NCBI RefSeq assembly: GCF_002744175.1
Contig: NZ_NKHF01000089.1
Location: 54,782 to 118,781, forward strand
DNA from: Pseudoalteromonas piscicida
GTDB taxonomy: Bacteria > Pseudomonadota > Gammaproteobacteria > Enterobacterales > Alteromonadaceae
Direction of reading: 5' to 3'
DNA: 64,000 nucleotides
In this document: positions 1 through 9,101 of the stretch, piece after piece
Layout: each line of letters opens with the position of its first letter
How positions within the stretch are numbered: the first letter of the stretch is position 1
Made by a program: the position numbers and the translations under genes
Notes under the pieces: generated by a model
Told to the model about the DNA's origin: nothing
Seen by the model: only the letters and a program-made list of their open reading frames with translations
Databases searched by the model: none

Positions 1-423
1 GTATCTCGTGTAGGTGGTGCAGCGCAAACTAAAATCGTTAAGAAACTAGGTGGTGGTATCCGTCTAGCGCTAGCTCAGTATCGTGAACTAGCGGCGTTCT
101 CTCAGTTCGCTTCTGACCTTGATGATGCAACGCGTGCACAGCTTGAACACGGTGAGCGTGTAACAGAGCTAATGAAGCAGAAACAGTACGCACCAATGTC
201 TGTTGCTGATATGTCATTACCGCTATTCGCAGTAGAGAAAGGCTATCTTAAAGATGTTGAAATCAACAAAATCCTTGATTTCGAAGCAAGCCTAATCGCA
301 TTTGCGAAGAGCGAGTACGCAGAGCTAATGGCTCAAATCAATGAAACTGGTAACTACAACGCCGAGATCGAAGCGCAGCTTAAAGAACTTCTAGAGAAGT
401 TCAAATCTACGCAAACTTGGTAA
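1..423 (+). CDS. atpA: ATP synthase F1 subunit alpha, C-terminal part (5' end outside window)
   Basis: The reading frame is open from base 1 and gives about 140 residues up to the stop at 421-423. It begins with the conserved SRVGGAAQT segment of the alpha subunit nucleotide-binding domain and continues through the helical C-terminal domain to KFKSTQTW. AtpA is the non-catalytic nucleotide-binding subunit of the F1 hexamer on the cytoplasmic face of the membrane. The next genes, atpG, atpD and atpC, follow in the usual order, so this is the 3' part of a standard atp operon. The first ATG inside the window (172) is internal, not the start. Identification is firm; only the C-terminal third is visible. 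Confidence 0.97.
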   Translation, partial: VSRVGGAAQTKIVKKLGGGIRLALAQYRELAAFSQFASDLDDATRAQLEHGERVTELMKQKQYAPMSVADMSLPLFAVEKGYLKDVEINKILDFEASLIAFAKSEYAELMAQINETGNYNAEIEAQLKELLEKFKSTQTW

Positions 424-434
424 TGTGTTATTAA

Positions 435-456
435 GGTGAGTAGGTAACTACTCACC
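435..456 (+). other. Intercistronic stem-loop between atpA and atpG
   Basis: A perfect 9-bp stem (GGTGAGTAG / CTACTCACC) with a GTAA tetraloop lies 12 bases after the atpA stop and 20 bases before the atpG start. No T-run follows, so it is unlikely to be a terminator. It may be a processing or stability element that adjusts subunit stoichiometry; that role is inference. Confidence 0.6.
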
Positions 457-475
457 GAGATTCGGAGAGAGAGTC

Positions 476-1336
476 ATGGCCAGCGGAAAAGAGATAAAAA
501 GCAAGATCGGGAGTATCAAGAATACTCAAAAGATCACCAGCGCAATGGAGATGGTTGCCGCTTCAAAAATGAAGAAGGCACAAGAACGCGTAGCGTCGAG
601 TCGTCCATACGCTGAAAACTTACGCAAAGTGATCGGTCGTGTTGCTCAGGCTAATCTTGACTTCCATCACCCGTTCTTAGAAGAACGTGATGTGAAGCGA
701 GTTGGTTATATCGTTATCTCTACAGACCGTGGTCTATGTGGCGGCTTGAACTCAAATGAGTTTAAGAAAGTAGTGAAAGACGCAAAAGCGTGGAAAGACA
801 AAGGGGTTGAGGCAACGTTCGCAACTCTTGGCAGTAAAGCTGCTGGTTTCTTCAAACGTTTTGGCGGTGAACTAGAAGCCAAAAAGACCGGGTTAGGAGA
901 TACGCCTTCTGTTCAGGATGTTATCGGTCCTGTGAAAGTAATGCTTAAAGCATTCGAAGAAGGCAAAATTGACCGCTTATTTGTTGTGTACAACCAGTTT
1001 GTCAACACAATGAAACAAGAGCCTGTTATCGATCAGTTATTACCTTTGCCAAAAGCTGAAGAAGATGTATCAGCTCACGCTTGGGATTACTTATATGAGC
1101 CAAGCCCAGAGGCGATTTTAGAGACACTATTAGTGCGCTTTATTGAGTCTCAGGTCTACCAAGGTGTAGTTGAGAATGCTGCCTCTGAACAAGCTGCCCG
1201 TATGGTTGCGATGAAAGCCGCAACTGACAACGCAGGTGGCCTGATTGATGAGCTACAGCTGGTATACAACAAGGCACGTCAAGCCGCAATCACACAAGAA
1301 ATCAGTGAGATTGTGAGCGGTTCGGCTGCCGTGTAA
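476..1336 (+). CDS. atpG: ATP synthase F1 subunit gamma
   Basis: The 286-residue product has the usual gamma subunit length and both diagnostic ends: N-terminal KIGSIKNTQKITSAMEMVAASKMKKAQ and C-terminal AARMVAMKAATDNAG...LVYNKARQAAITQEISEIVSGSAAV, the coiled-coil helices forming the rotor shaft inside the alpha3beta3 hexamer. STDRGLCGGLN is the conserved central motif. The ATG at 476 follows a purine-rich GGAGAGAGA ribosome-binding site. It couples proton flow through Fo to catalysis in beta. It sits between atpA and atpD as in other gammaproteobacteria, with nothing unusual seen. Confidence 0.98.
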   Translation: MASGKEIKSKIGSIKNTQKITSAMEMVAASKMKKAQERVASSRPYAENLRKVIGRVAQANLDFHHPFLEERDVKRVGYIVISTDRGLCGGLNSNEFKKVVKDAKAWKDKGVEATFATLGSKAAGFFKRFGGELEAKKTGLGDTPSVQDVIGPVKVMLKAFEEGKIDRLFVVYNQFVNTMKQEPVIDQLLPLPKAEEDVSAHAWDYLYEPSPEAILETLLVRFIESQVYQGVVENAASEQAARMVAMKAATDNAGGLIDELQLVYNKARQAAITQEISEIVSGSAAV

Positions 1337-1368
1337 CGCTTCGGCAAAGTTTAATAAGAGGAATAGAC

Positions 1369-2754
1369 ATGAGTTTAGGTAAGGTCGTCCAAATTATCGG
1401 CGCCGTTGTGGACATCGAGTTTCCACAAGACAACGTGCCAGCCGTATATGACGCACTAAAAGTTACAGAAGGCGACTTAGCTGGTTTGACACTAGAAGTG
1501 CAACAGCAGCTAGGTGGCGGTGTGGTACGTGGTATCGCACTAGGTAGTACTGACGGTTTACGTCGTGGTACTCCAGTAGAAGGTACAGCTGAACCAATTA
1601 AGGTTCCAGTTGGTACAGCAACACTAGGTCGTATCATGAACGTACTTGGTGACGCGATTGATGAAGCGGGTCCAATTGGTGAAGAAGAGCGTTGGTCTAT
1701 TCACCGTGCAGCTCCAACATACGAAGAGCAGAGCAACTCAGTTGAGCTTCTAGAGACTGGTATCAAGGTTATCGACCTTGTATGTCCATTCGCTAAAGGT
1801 GGTAAAGTTGGTCTATTCGGTGGTGCGGGTGTAGGTAAAACCGTAAACATGATGGAACTTATCCGTAACATCGCAATCGAGCACAGCGGTTACTCAGTAT
1901 TCGCAGGTGTTGGTGAGCGTACTCGTGAGGGTAATGACTTCTACCATGAGATGAACGACTCAAACGTACTAGATAAAGTATCGCTAGTATATGGCCAGAT
2001 GAACGAGCCACCGGGTAACCGTCTACGTGTTGCACTAACTGGTCTTACAATGGCTGAGAAGTTCCGTGACGAAGGTCGTGACGTACTATTCTTCGTAGAT
2101 AACATCTACCGTTATACTCTAGCAGGTACTGAAGTATCAGCACTGCTAGGTCGTATGCCTTCAGCAGTAGGTTACCAGCCTACACTAGCTGAAGAAATGG
2201 GTGTTCTACAGGAGCGTATCGCATCAACTAAGACAGGTTCAATCACTTCAATCCAAGCGGTATACGTACCTGCGGATGACTTGACTGACCCATCACCAGC
2301 AACAACGTTTGCTCACTTAGATGCGACAGTAGTACTTTCTCGTGATATCGCGTCTCTAGGTATCTACCCTGCGGTAGACCCTCTAGATTCAACTTCACGT
2401 CAGCTTGACCCACAAGTTATCGGTCAAGAGCACTACGACACAGCACGTGGCGTTCAGACAGTTCTACAGCGTTATAAAGAGCTGAAAGACATCATCGCAA
2501 TTCTAGGTATGGACGAGCTATCTGACGAAGATAAGCAAGTTGTATCTCGTGCACGTAAGATCCAGCGTTTCCTATCTCAGCCGTTCTTCGTTGCTGAGGT
2601 ATTCACAGGTGCACCTGGTAAATACGTATCTCTTAAAGACACAATCTCTGGCTTTAAGGGCATCCTAAACGGTGAATACGATGATATGCCTGAGCAGGCA
2701 TTCTACATGGTTGGCTCAATCGACGAAGCGATCGATAAAGCTAAAAACATGTAA
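1369..2754 (+). CDS. atpD: ATP synthase F1 subunit beta (catalytic)
   Basis: The 461-residue protein is full length for the catalytic beta subunit. Walker A is GGAGVGKT (around residues 150-157). The catalytic Glu is in GVGERTREGND, and the DELSDEDK segment lies in the C-terminal domain. Walker B lies in DVLFFVDNIYRYT, and ALLGRMPSAVGYQPTLAEEMG is the expected family signature. It hydrolyses or makes ATP at the alpha/beta interfaces of F1. Codon use is strongly biased to GGT/CGT/GTA codons, as expected for a highly expressed gene. The start is supported by AGAGGAAT upstream. It is part of the atpAGDC transcript. Confidence 0.98.
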   Translation: MSLGKVVQIIGAVVDIEFPQDNVPAVYDALKVTEGDLAGLTLEVQQQLGGGVVRGIALGSTDGLRRGTPVEGTAEPIKVPVGTATLGRIMNVLGDAIDEAGPIGEEERWSIHRAAPTYEEQSNSVELLETGIKVIDLVCPFAKGGKVGLFGGAGVGKTVNMMELIRNIAIEHSGYSVFAGVGERTREGNDFYHEMNDSNVLDKVSLVYGQMNEPPGNRLRVALTGLTMAEKFRDEGRDVLFFVDNIYRYTLAGTEVSALLGRMPSAVGYQPTLAEEMGVLQERIASTKTGSITSIQAVYVPADDLTDPSPATTFAHLDATVVLSRDIASLGIYPAVDPLDSTSRQLDPQVIGQEHYDTARGVQTVLQRYKELKDIIAILGMDELSDEDKQVVSRARKIQRFLSQPFFVAEVFTGAPGKYVSLKDTISGFKGILNGEYDDMPEQAFYMVGSIDEAIDKAKNM

Positions 2755-2767
2755 TTAGGAGGTTGTT

Positions 2768-3184
2768 ATGGCAATGACAGTACACCTTGACGTAGTAAGT
2801 GCAGAGCAGAGTTTATTCTCTGGCGAAGTGGCTACGATTCAAGTGACAGGTAGTGAAGGTGAACTTGGTATTCACCCTGGCCACGCGCCACTACTGACTG
2901 GCCTAAAACCTGGTATGGTACGTTTGGTTAAAGCTGATAGCTCAGAAGAAGTTATCTACGTTGCCGGCGGTACGCTAGAAGTTCAACCACAAACAGTTAC
3001 CGTTCTTGCGGACGTGGCTATTCGTGCGGATGAACTTGATGAGCAAGCTGCTGAAGACGCTAAACGTGAAGCGGAAGCGCAATTGGCTTCAGGCACTGCA
3101 AGCGAGCTGGATTACCAGCGTGCAGCATTGCAGCTTGAAGAAGCCCTTGCTCAACTACGCCTTCTACGCCAGCTGCGCAAATAA
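2768..3184 (+). CDS. atpC: ATP synthase F1 subunit epsilon
   Basis: The 138-residue protein has the N-terminal beta-sandwich (TVHLDVVSAEQSLFSG...GELGIHPGHAPLLTGLKPG) and the C-terminal two-helix domain (LDYQRAALQLEEALAQLRLLRQLRK) of the epsilon subunit, which binds gamma and regulates ATP hydrolysis. An AGGAGG site lies five bases before the ATG at 2768; a second in-frame ATG two codons later is less well spaced. It is the last gene of the operon, with a strong terminator 20 bases downstream. Confidence 0.97.
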   Translation: MAMTVHLDVVSAEQSLFSGEVATIQVTGSEGELGIHPGHAPLLTGLKPGMVRLVKADSSEEVIYVAGGTLEVQPQTVTVLADVAIRADELDEQAAEDAKREAEAQLASGTASELDYQRAALQLEEALAQLRLLRQLRK

Positions 3185-3205
3185 GCAGCCACCTATCTGG
3201 TTATC

Positions 3206-3235
3206 AAAAACCCACGCATTGCGTGGGTTTTTTTA
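3206..3235 (+). terminator. Rho-independent terminator of the atp operon
   Basis: The stem CCCACGC / GCGTGGG with an ATT loop is flanked by an A-run on the left and seven T on the right. It lies 20 bases after the atpC stop. The flanking A-run lets it work in both directions, though no gene converges from the right. Confidence 0.93.
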
Positions 3236-3610
3236 TTCCTGTTATTGTAGCCAAATTACTCTAATTGGATGGGAGTGATGGGATTATACAGACCTGTTCT
3301 CTGTGTTTGATACTGCTCCACACTGATTACGGAAGGTACAAAGTACACAATGTGACTTGTCAGTTACCCCTCATATGTCAAAGTGTACGGCTCGATTTTC
3401 TATTCGCTACGCATCAATATCAAGCTAATAAAATACTCTCTTACGTTTCTGAGCAATCCCCGCTACAATAACGCAAAACTTGTACTGAGTAAGTGCTAAA
3501 CTGCCTGCTGGTTTAGGGTGTCGCGATACACATAGAAGTGATGGCGTTAAAGGCATAGGAATTGAAAAGTACATTTGTTTAACAGACACAAGAAAAAGGA
3601 TCCTGTGTTC
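3236..3610. other. Intergenic gap between atpC and glmU
   Basis: About 375 bases lie between the atp terminator and glmU. A short open frame at 3265-3471 has no family resemblance, no good ribosome-binding site and no conserved motif, so I do not call it a gene. The stretch presumably holds the glmU promoter, but I could not pick -35/-10 boxes with confidence. Confidence 0.5.
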
Positions 3611-4972
3611 ATGCCATTAAATACAATTATTCTTGCTGCGGGTAAAGGCACTCGTATGCGTTCCAAACTGCCTAAAGTTCTTCATCCTATTGCTGGAAAA
3701 CCTATGGTTCAGCATGTGATTGATAACGCTGTTTCACTTGGCGCTCATTCTACTAATCTCGTATATGGTCATGGTGCCGAGCAGCTTCAGACTGCACTAT
3801 CGCACAATGAAGTCAACTGGGTCCACCAAGCTGAGCAGTTAGGCACAGGTCATGCGGTTGCAGTGGCAAAATCGCATATTAATGACAATGATAAAGTTTT
3901 AATTCTTTATGGTGATGTTCCACTTACAAAAAAAAGCACGCTACAACGGTTACTGGATGTGACACCTGACGAAGGCTTAGCTGTATTGACTGTGGATCTG
4001 GAAAACCCTGCTGGCTACGGGCGCATGCTGCGAGAGCATGGCAAATTGGTTGGCATTGTTGAGCAAAAAGATGCGTCTGAAGAACAACTCGCTATTACAG
4101 AGATAAACACAGGCATTATGGCTGCTAATGGTAAGCTCTTGAAAAAGTGGCTGGGACAGCTTTCTAACAATAATGCACAAGGTGAATATTATCTCACTGA
4201 CATCGTTGCTATGGCGCACAGCGAAGGAGTGGAGATCACCTCAGCACAACCAGACGATAAAATGGAAGTTGAAGGTGCAAATAACCGAGTGCAATTGGCT
4301 GCATTGGAGCGCGCTTATCAAGCTTGGCAGGCTGAAACTTTAATGCTCAATGGTGCCAGCTTAGCAGATCCTGCCCGCATTGATGTGCGAGGCCAAGTCA
4401 TCACAGGTCAAGATGTTCAAATCGATGTGAATGTGGTGTTTGAAGGAAACGTTGAAGTGGGTGACGATGTGATTATTGGTCCCAACTGCGTACTTAAAAA
4501 CTGTAAAATTGGCAATGGTGTGGTGATCAAAGCCAATACACTTATCGAAGATGCGCAAGTAGCCGATAAATGTACTTTAGGGCCATTTGCTCGTCTTCGC
4601 CCCGGTGCGGTGATGGAAGAGGACTCTCACATAGGTAACTTTGTTGAGATGAAAAAATCCCGCTTAGGTAAAGGCTCTAAAGCAAACCATCTGACTTATC
4701 TAGGCGATGCGGAAATCGGTGAAAAGGTGAATATCGGTGCTGGTACAATTACCTGTAACTATGATGGTGTGAATAAGTCTAAGACCATTATTGGCGACAA
4801 TGCCTTTATTGGCTCAAACTCCTCTTTAGTTGCACCGGTTGAAATTGGTAGTACCGCAACCATAGGTGCTGGCTCAGTGATTACTGCTACAGTAAAAGAG
4901 GAACAGTTAGCGGTGGCGCGAGGTAAACAGCGAAATCTAGATGGTTGGCAACGCCCAACGAAGAAGTCGTAA
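3611..4972 (+). CDS. glmU: Bifunctional UDP-GlcNAc pyrophosphorylase / glucosamine-1-phosphate acetyltransferase
   Basis: GlmU acetylates glucosamine-1-phosphate and couples it to UTP to make UDP-GlcNAc for peptidoglycan and lipopolysaccharide. The N-terminal uridylyltransferase domain starts with ILAAGKGTRMRSKLPKVLHP, then HAVAVAKSHI and LYGDVPL; the C-terminal left-handed beta-helix shows hexapeptide repeats and the acetyltransferase signature NFVEMKKS...KANHLTYLGDAEIG...NIGAGTITCNYDG. I chose the ATG at 3611, giving 453 residues, because AAAAAGGA sits ten bases upstream and the protein then begins just before the conserved ILAAGKG as in E. coli. An upstream in-frame TTG at 3575 would add a non-conserved basic tail. 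Placement next to atpC is typical of Alteromonadales and Vibrionales. Confidence 0.97.
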   Translation: MPLNTIILAAGKGTRMRSKLPKVLHPIAGKPMVQHVIDNAVSLGAHSTNLVYGHGAEQLQTALSHNEVNWVHQAEQLGTGHAVAVAKSHINDNDKVLILYGDVPLTKKSTLQRLLDVTPDEGLAVLTVDLENPAGYGRMLREHGKLVGIVEQKDASEEQLAITEINTGIMAANGKLLKKWLGQLSNNNAQGEYYLTDIVAMAHSEGVEITSAQPDDKMEVEGANNRVQLAALERAYQAWQAETLMLNGASLADPARIDVRGQVITGQDVQIDVNVVFEGNVEVGDDVIIGPNCVLKNCKIGNGVVIKANTLIEDAQVADKCTLGPFARLRPGAVMEEDSHIGNFVEMKKSRLGKGSKANHLTYLGDAEIGEKVNIGAGTITCNYDGVNKSKTIIGDNAFIGSNSSLVAPVEIGSTATIGAGSVITATVKEEQLAVARGKQRNLDGWQRPTKKS

Positions 4973-5022
4973 GGCTATTTAATCAATCACATCATATAGA
5001 TAGCACAACACTAGACTATATC

Positions 5023-5054
5023 GATATAAGGCAAGTAATGACTTGCCTTATATC
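5023..5054 (+). terminator. Hairpin terminator after glmU
   Basis: A perfect 14-bp stem (GATATAAGGCAAGT and its complement) with an AATG loop lies 50 bases after the glmU stop. The following ATTCCTTTCT is only moderately T-rich, so termination is probable rather than certain. It separates glmU from the lanthipeptide export genes. Confidence 0.7.
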
Positions 5055-5132
5055 ATTCCTTTCTGTTACCGCCCGTGGTACATTGTATTTTCAATAAAAA
5101 AATATTAACAATAATATTACCCGATAAGTGCT

Positions 5133-6377
5133 ATGGAAAATTTATTTCGCCGTGAGGTGTTAGAGCATAAACAGCATCGCTTAGAGGGCACGATCAGTTT
5201 AATTCAGCCGCCTGTATTTAAAACGTTGGGGTTACTCATCTTAGTGGTTGTTATTTTAAGTATTGTGTTTCTCTCAAGTGGTAGCTATGCCAGAAAGGAA
5301 AGAGTATCTGGCGTTATTGAGCCCAGTGGTGGGCTTTTACGTGTTGCTGCTATGCAGCAAGGTATTGTCTCTGAAGTGTTGGTTAAAGAAGGTGAAAAAG
5401 TAACAGCAGGTCAGCCTTTGTTACGCATTGCATCTGCAAAGCACAGCACTGAAGCCACGGAGTTAAATCAAGCATTACTCAATCAGTATCGCTTTCAGCA
5501 GCAAAATTTATTGCAGCAGATAGAGCAACTGCGTGGCCAGCATCAACTTGATATGGCAGAGCTGCAGCAACAAGAGAGTTCCGCGAAAGAGAAACTCAAC
5601 GAGCTTGAGCGTCAAGCTGCTACATTTCAGGAGCGGTTGCTACTCAATCAAGACTTAGTTTCACAAATCGCTACGTTAAAGGGGACGGGTTATATCTCCG
5701 AGTTAGAACTACAGCGACAAAAAGACACTTTATTGTCACTGAAGCAGCAATCCTCCTCGATCCGATCAGAGCGTATCGCACTGCAATCCCAGTTAAAGAA
5801 TATTAAAAACCAGCTGGCGAAGCTGCCCATTGAGCATCAGAGCCGTATTTCTCAGCTGCAATCACAACAAGCCGACTTATTGATCCAAATTTCCTCCATT
5901 GAACAAGAGCGATTGGGAGAAATTCGTGCCGCACAGTCTGGTGTGGTAACAGGGTTACTCGCTAAAACAGGCAAAAGTGTGTCGACGGGGCAGCACCTAT
6001 TAACGGTGATCCCTGAAGATAGTGATATGCAGGCCATTGTTTATATTCCAACTTCTGCTTTTGGTTTTATCAAAACAGGACAACAGACAAAGCTGCGCTA
6101 TCATGCCTTCCCCTATGAGAAGTTTGGTATCTATCAAGGGAAAATCGTTGAACTTAGTAATAGTGTGATCTTGCCTGAAGAAACCAATATGCCAGGTATT
6201 ATTCAGGAGCCTGCATACCGGGTTGTTGTCGAGCTAGATGAGCAAGTTGTGAAGGCATACGGTAAAGATACCGCATTGCGAGCGGGTATGACGCTAGATG
6301 CGGACATAGTGGTAGAAGAGCGTTCGTTATTACGTTGGCTATTTGACCCCGTGTTTAGCATCAAAGGTCAGTTATAA
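5133..6377 (+). CDS. HlyD-family membrane fusion protein of a peptide exporter
   Basis: The 414-residue protein has one N-terminal membrane anchor (about residues 28-50, LGLLILVVVILSIVFLSSG), then a lipoyl-like half motif (GGLLRVAAMQQGIVSEVLVKEGEKVTAGQPLLRI). A long Gln-rich coiled-coil hairpin follows (about 100-245), then the second lipoyl half and a beta-barrel (YRVVVELDEQ...LRAGMTLDADIVVE). This layout is that of CvaA/HlyD adaptors that link an inner-membrane ABC exporter to an outer-membrane TolC channel. It ends 17 bases before the peptidase-ABC gene, so the two are almost certainly co-transcribed. In this context it should help secrete the lanthipeptides of the cluster. No TolC gene is in the window; the housekeeping one is probably used. 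Confidence 0.9.
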   Translation: MENLFRREVLEHKQHRLEGTISLIQPPVFKTLGLLILVVVILSIVFLSSGSYARKERVSGVIEPSGGLLRVAAMQQGIVSEVLVKEGEKVTAGQPLLRIASAKHSTEATELNQALLNQYRFQQQNLLQQIEQLRGQHQLDMAELQQQESSAKEKLNELERQAATFQERLLLNQDLVSQIATLKGTGYISELELQRQKDTLLSLKQQSSSIRSERIALQSQLKNIKNQLAKLPIEHQSRISQLQSQQADLLIQISSIEQERLGEIRAAQSGVVTGLLAKTGKSVSTGQHLLTVIPEDSDMQAIVYIPTSAFGFIKTGQQTKLRYHAFPYEKFGIYQGKIVELSNSVILPEETNMPGIIQEPAYRVVVELDEQVVKAYGKDTALRAGMTLDADIVVEERSLLRWLFDPVFSIKGQL

Positions 6378-6394
6378 GAAGTAAAAGGGTTGAT

Positions 6395-8539
6395 ATGGAA
6401 ATGGAACATGAAGGCGCAGCCAATAAGTTAGAGTTTTGGTCGCGTAAATCTTTACCTGTGATCATCCAATCTGAAGCCGCTGAGTGCGGCCTTGCAAGCC
6501 TTGCCATGGTTGCTGGGTATCACGGTTATCAGACTGACTTAACACGATTAAGACAGCGTTTTAGCATCTCAATTGAAGGCTGTACGCTGCTCGATATTAT
6601 GCACTTTGCTGAAAAGCTTCATCTCACTTCAAGACCGCTTAGAATTGAACTTGAAGATTTGGACGCGCTGCAAACTCCGGCTATTTTGCACTGGGATATG
6701 AATCATTTTGTGGTGCTAAAAAAGGCCAATCAAAAGCGTATTGTGATCCATGACCCCGCTGGTGGCGAAAAGACCTTCTCGATTGAAGAGGCTTCTAAAC
6801 ATTTTACTGGAGTAGCGCTGGAGCTGACACCTACGAAGGACTTCGAAAAGAAAGAGCAAAAGGCGAGTCTCAAGTTTTCTGACTTTTGGAGCCGCATTAC
6901 GGGCTTAAAACGTTCGTTACTGCTCATTTTTATTCTCTCTATTTTGTTGCAAGTATTCACACTTGCTGCACCTTACTATATCCAGTTAGTCATAGACGAT
7001 GTCATCCTGACAGGAGATACCTCGCTACTGACCGTACTTGCCGTGGGCTTCTTTTTGGTATTGCTCTTCGAGATTGCGACCAATGCGTTGCGGGGTTTTA
7101 CCCTATTGCACTTTGGTAATCAGATGAATATCCAACTCGGTGCTAACTTGTTTCATCACTTGGTACGCTTACCTATCTCTTATTTTGAAAAACGTCATAT
7201 GGGAGATGTTGTTTCTAGGTTTAGCTCACTACAACAGGTAAAACAGCTTCTCACTACTGGGGTTATTGAGGCGATAATTGACGGTTTGATGGCGATTATT
7301 ACCTTGGCGATGATTTTCTTTTATAGCCCCATGCTATCTGCCGTAGTACTCGTTGCCGTTATTGCTTACGCCATCATTCGTATTGCCATGTATAAGCCAT
7401 TTCGCAATATTAGTGAGCAAGAAATCATGGCCCGCGCGGAAGAGAATTCTAACTTTATGGAAACAGTGCGCGGGATCCAGACGATAAAGCTGTTTGGCTC
7501 TGAGGTGAAGCGAGAAGGCCAATGGCAAAACCGTTATGCCAGCGCCATTAACCACAATATTCGCTTGGGTAATTTCAATATTGGCTACGACGCCATTAAT
7601 CGCGCATTATTTGGGATTGAAAATATCATCGTGGTGTATTTAGCCGCCCACTTGGTGATTGCTGGTGGCTTTAGTACCGGGATGTTATTTGCCTTTATGT
7701 CATACAAACGTCAGTTTATGGATAAGACGGCTAACTTAATCGAGAAGTTGATTGAGTTTAAGATGCTTGGTCTGCATTTTGATCGTATCGCAGATATCGC
7801 ACTCACTGACAAAGAAGAATTACAGCCGGATCAATACCGACAACTGGATATTAAAGGCAAAATAGAGGTGAAAAACATCTCCTTTGCTTACTCAGATGCA
7901 ACCCCTAATGTTATCGACAAGCTCAACCTAACCATACATGCAGGTGAATCTGTGGCGATCACAGGACCTTCTGGCTGTGGCAAATCTACCTTGCTTAAGC
8001 TAATGCTAGGTTTAAACAAGCCCTCTAGTGGAGAGATTTTGGTAGACGGCGTATCACTTAGCCAAATTGGCGCAAGGCAATATCGTCAGCAAATTGCTGC
8101 TGTGATGCAAGATGACGAGCTACTATCCGGGACGGTTGCTGATAACATCGCTTTTTTTGACTCTCCAATCGATATGTCAAAGGTCGTACATTGTGCTCAA
8201 CTTGCTGCAATTCATGATGATATCAGTGAAATGCCGATGGGTTATGACAGTTTAATTGGTGATATGGGGTCGAGTTTATCTGGCGGCCAAAAGCAGCGGA
8301 TCATTCTGGCGCGTGCATTGTACAAAGACCCTAAAATTCTGTTCATGGATGAAGCTACCAGTCATTTAGATACCGGACTTGAAGAAGATATCAATGATGC
8401 GGTATCACGGTTGAAGATCACCCGTATTATTATTGCTCATCGTAAAGAGACCATTGCTTCGGCAGATAGAGAAATCAAGCTCAAAAAGCCCGAACATCAT
8501 GAGGATGAAGAGCAAACCTCAACATCAGAGTCTGAATAG
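6395..8539 (+). CDS. Peptidase C39-containing ABC exporter (PCAT/LanT-type)
   Basis: This is a 714-residue protein. The N-terminal C39 cysteine peptidase (about 20-140) has the catalytic Cys in EAAECGLA (Cys31), His in NHFVVL (His104) and Asp in IHDPAGG (Asp120). A six-helix ABC transmembrane domain (about 165-460) and an ATPase domain follow, with Walker A GPSGCGKST, signature LSGGQKQR, Walker B ILFMDEA and a switch histidine in IIAHR. Such transporters cut leaders after a double glycine and export the core. Both precursor peptides of this cluster carry a Gly-Gly at the leader end, so it probably acts as protease and exporter for them. All catalytic residues look intact. The C-terminus is a short acidic tail. 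It is followed directly by a terminator. Confidence 0.94.
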   Translation: MEMEHEGAANKLEFWSRKSLPVIIQSEAAECGLASLAMVAGYHGYQTDLTRLRQRFSISIEGCTLLDIMHFAEKLHLTSRPLRIELEDLDALQTPAILHWDMNHFVVLKKANQKRIVIHDPAGGEKTFSIEEASKHFTGVALELTPTKDFEKKEQKASLKFSDFWSRITGLKRSLLLIFILSILLQVFTLAAPYYIQLVIDDVILTGDTSLLTVLAVGFFLVLLFEIATNALRGFTLLHFGNQMNIQLGANLFHHLVRLPISYFEKRHMGDVVSRFSSLQQVKQLLTTGVIEAIIDGLMAIITLAMIFFYSPMLSAVVLVAVIAYAIIRIAMYKPFRNISEQEIMARAEENSNFMETVRGIQTIKLFGSEVKREGQWQNRYASAINHNIRLGNFNIGYDAINRALFGIENIIVVYLAAHLVIAGGFSTGMLFAFMSYKRQFMDKTANLIEKLIEFKMLGLHFDRIADIALTDKEELQPDQYRQLDIKGKIEVKNISFAYSDATPNVIDKLNLTIHAGESVAITGPSGCGKSTLLKLMLGLNKPSSGEILVDGVSLSQIGARQYRQQIAAVMQDDELLSGTVADNIAFFDSPIDMSKVVHCAQLAAIHDDISEMPMGYDSLIGDMGSSLSGGQKQRIILARALYKDPKILFMDEATSHLDTGLEEDINDAVSRLKITRIIIAHRKETIASADREIKLKKPEHHEDEEQTSTSESE

Positions 8540-8570
8540 ATAAAGCGAGCGATTGGCTCGCTTTATCTTT
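8539..8570 (+). terminator. Terminator after the HlyD/C39-ABC pair
   Basis: A 12-bp stem (GATAAAGCGAGC and its complement) with a five-base loop begins at the last base of the ABC exporter stop codon and is followed by a T-rich tract. It should end the exporter transcript. The 8571-8803 stretch after it holds nothing I recognise. Confidence 0.85.
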
Positions 8571-8803
8571 ATTTGTGACCACTCATCGTGGTTTCAGCCC
8601 CTTCAGCTAACCCGTTAATGCCTTTCTAGCTGCCTGTTTTAGCGTTAAGTATGTTGAATTCAGTTCCAATCCCAGCTATTGGTGCGCAAATTCGTCTTGC
8701 CTACAAGGATGTGGGGATCTGGGTGCTAGTAAGACGCGAGAGCGGAGTTATCATCAAAACTCTCTGGCTATATGTCGAAAAGGAAAGTCTTTAGAGGGTG
8801 ACA

Positions 8804-8827
8804 AGAGTAGAGAATACTCTCTACTCT
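8804..8827 (-). terminator. Hairpin downstream of lanthipeptide precursor 1
   Basis: A perfect 10-bp stem (AGAGTAGAGA / TCTCTACTCT) with a four-base loop lies 19 bases beyond the stop codon of the minus-strand precursor gene. There is no clear T-run in that direction. It may act as a 3' stabiliser or weak terminator that keeps the abundant precursor transcript separate. Confidence 0.55.
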
Positions 8828-8846
8828 ATAATTTCAGTATCTTGGG

Positions 8847-9047
8847 TTATGGGATCTGACAAGTGTGTTCACGGCAAGAGTGATTACGGCCTGTCCAGCA
8901 ATCACCATAGCGGTCAGTTAATATTGACCCTGCTGGTGAGTTTGCTTGTACATCACCGCCAGCAATTTGAGGTGTCATATTAGCAGGGATTGACTTGCTG
9001 TCGTTAGATAGTGCTTTTATGCACTTTTTATTTAGTTTTAATTTCAT
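8847..9047 (-). CDS. Class I lanthipeptide precursor 1
   Basis: The 66-residue peptide has a basic leader (MKLKLNKK...IKAL...MTPQIAGG, residues 1-31) of the type seen in class I lanthipeptide precursors of Gram-negative bacteria, ending in a Gly-Gly cleavable by a C39 peptidase. The 35-residue core holds six Ser/Thr that LanB could dehydrate (core positions 6, 10, 13, 21, 26, 31) and three Cys (19, 27, 32) for LanC-made thioether rings; it ends ...SCREHTCQIP. The leader is almost the same as that of the peptide at 14474-14647. The gene diverges from lanC across a 241-bp AT-rich gap. A purine-rich stretch (AAGGATAAAAA) precedes its ATG. Number and position of rings cannot be read from sequence. 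An extra Cys (residue 9) in the leader is unusual. Confidence 0.9.
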   Translation of the reverse strand: MKLKLNKKCIKALSNDSKSIPANMTPQIAGGDVQANSPAGSILTDRYGDCWTGRNHSCREHTCQIP

Positions 9048-9101
9048 TTTTTATCCTTAACTTATTGTATTTAGATAAAGTCCTTTTTTGTTAATCCTTT
9101 A

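Noticed and set aside
3265..3471. 68-codon open frame between atpC and glmU
   Set aside because: No ribosome-binding site, no motif, and atypical composition; lies between a terminator and the glmU leader.
3575..3610. Upstream TTG start for glmU
   Set aside because: Adds a non-conserved basic tail; the ATG at 3611 has a well-spaced AAAAAGGA site and fits E. coli GlmU.
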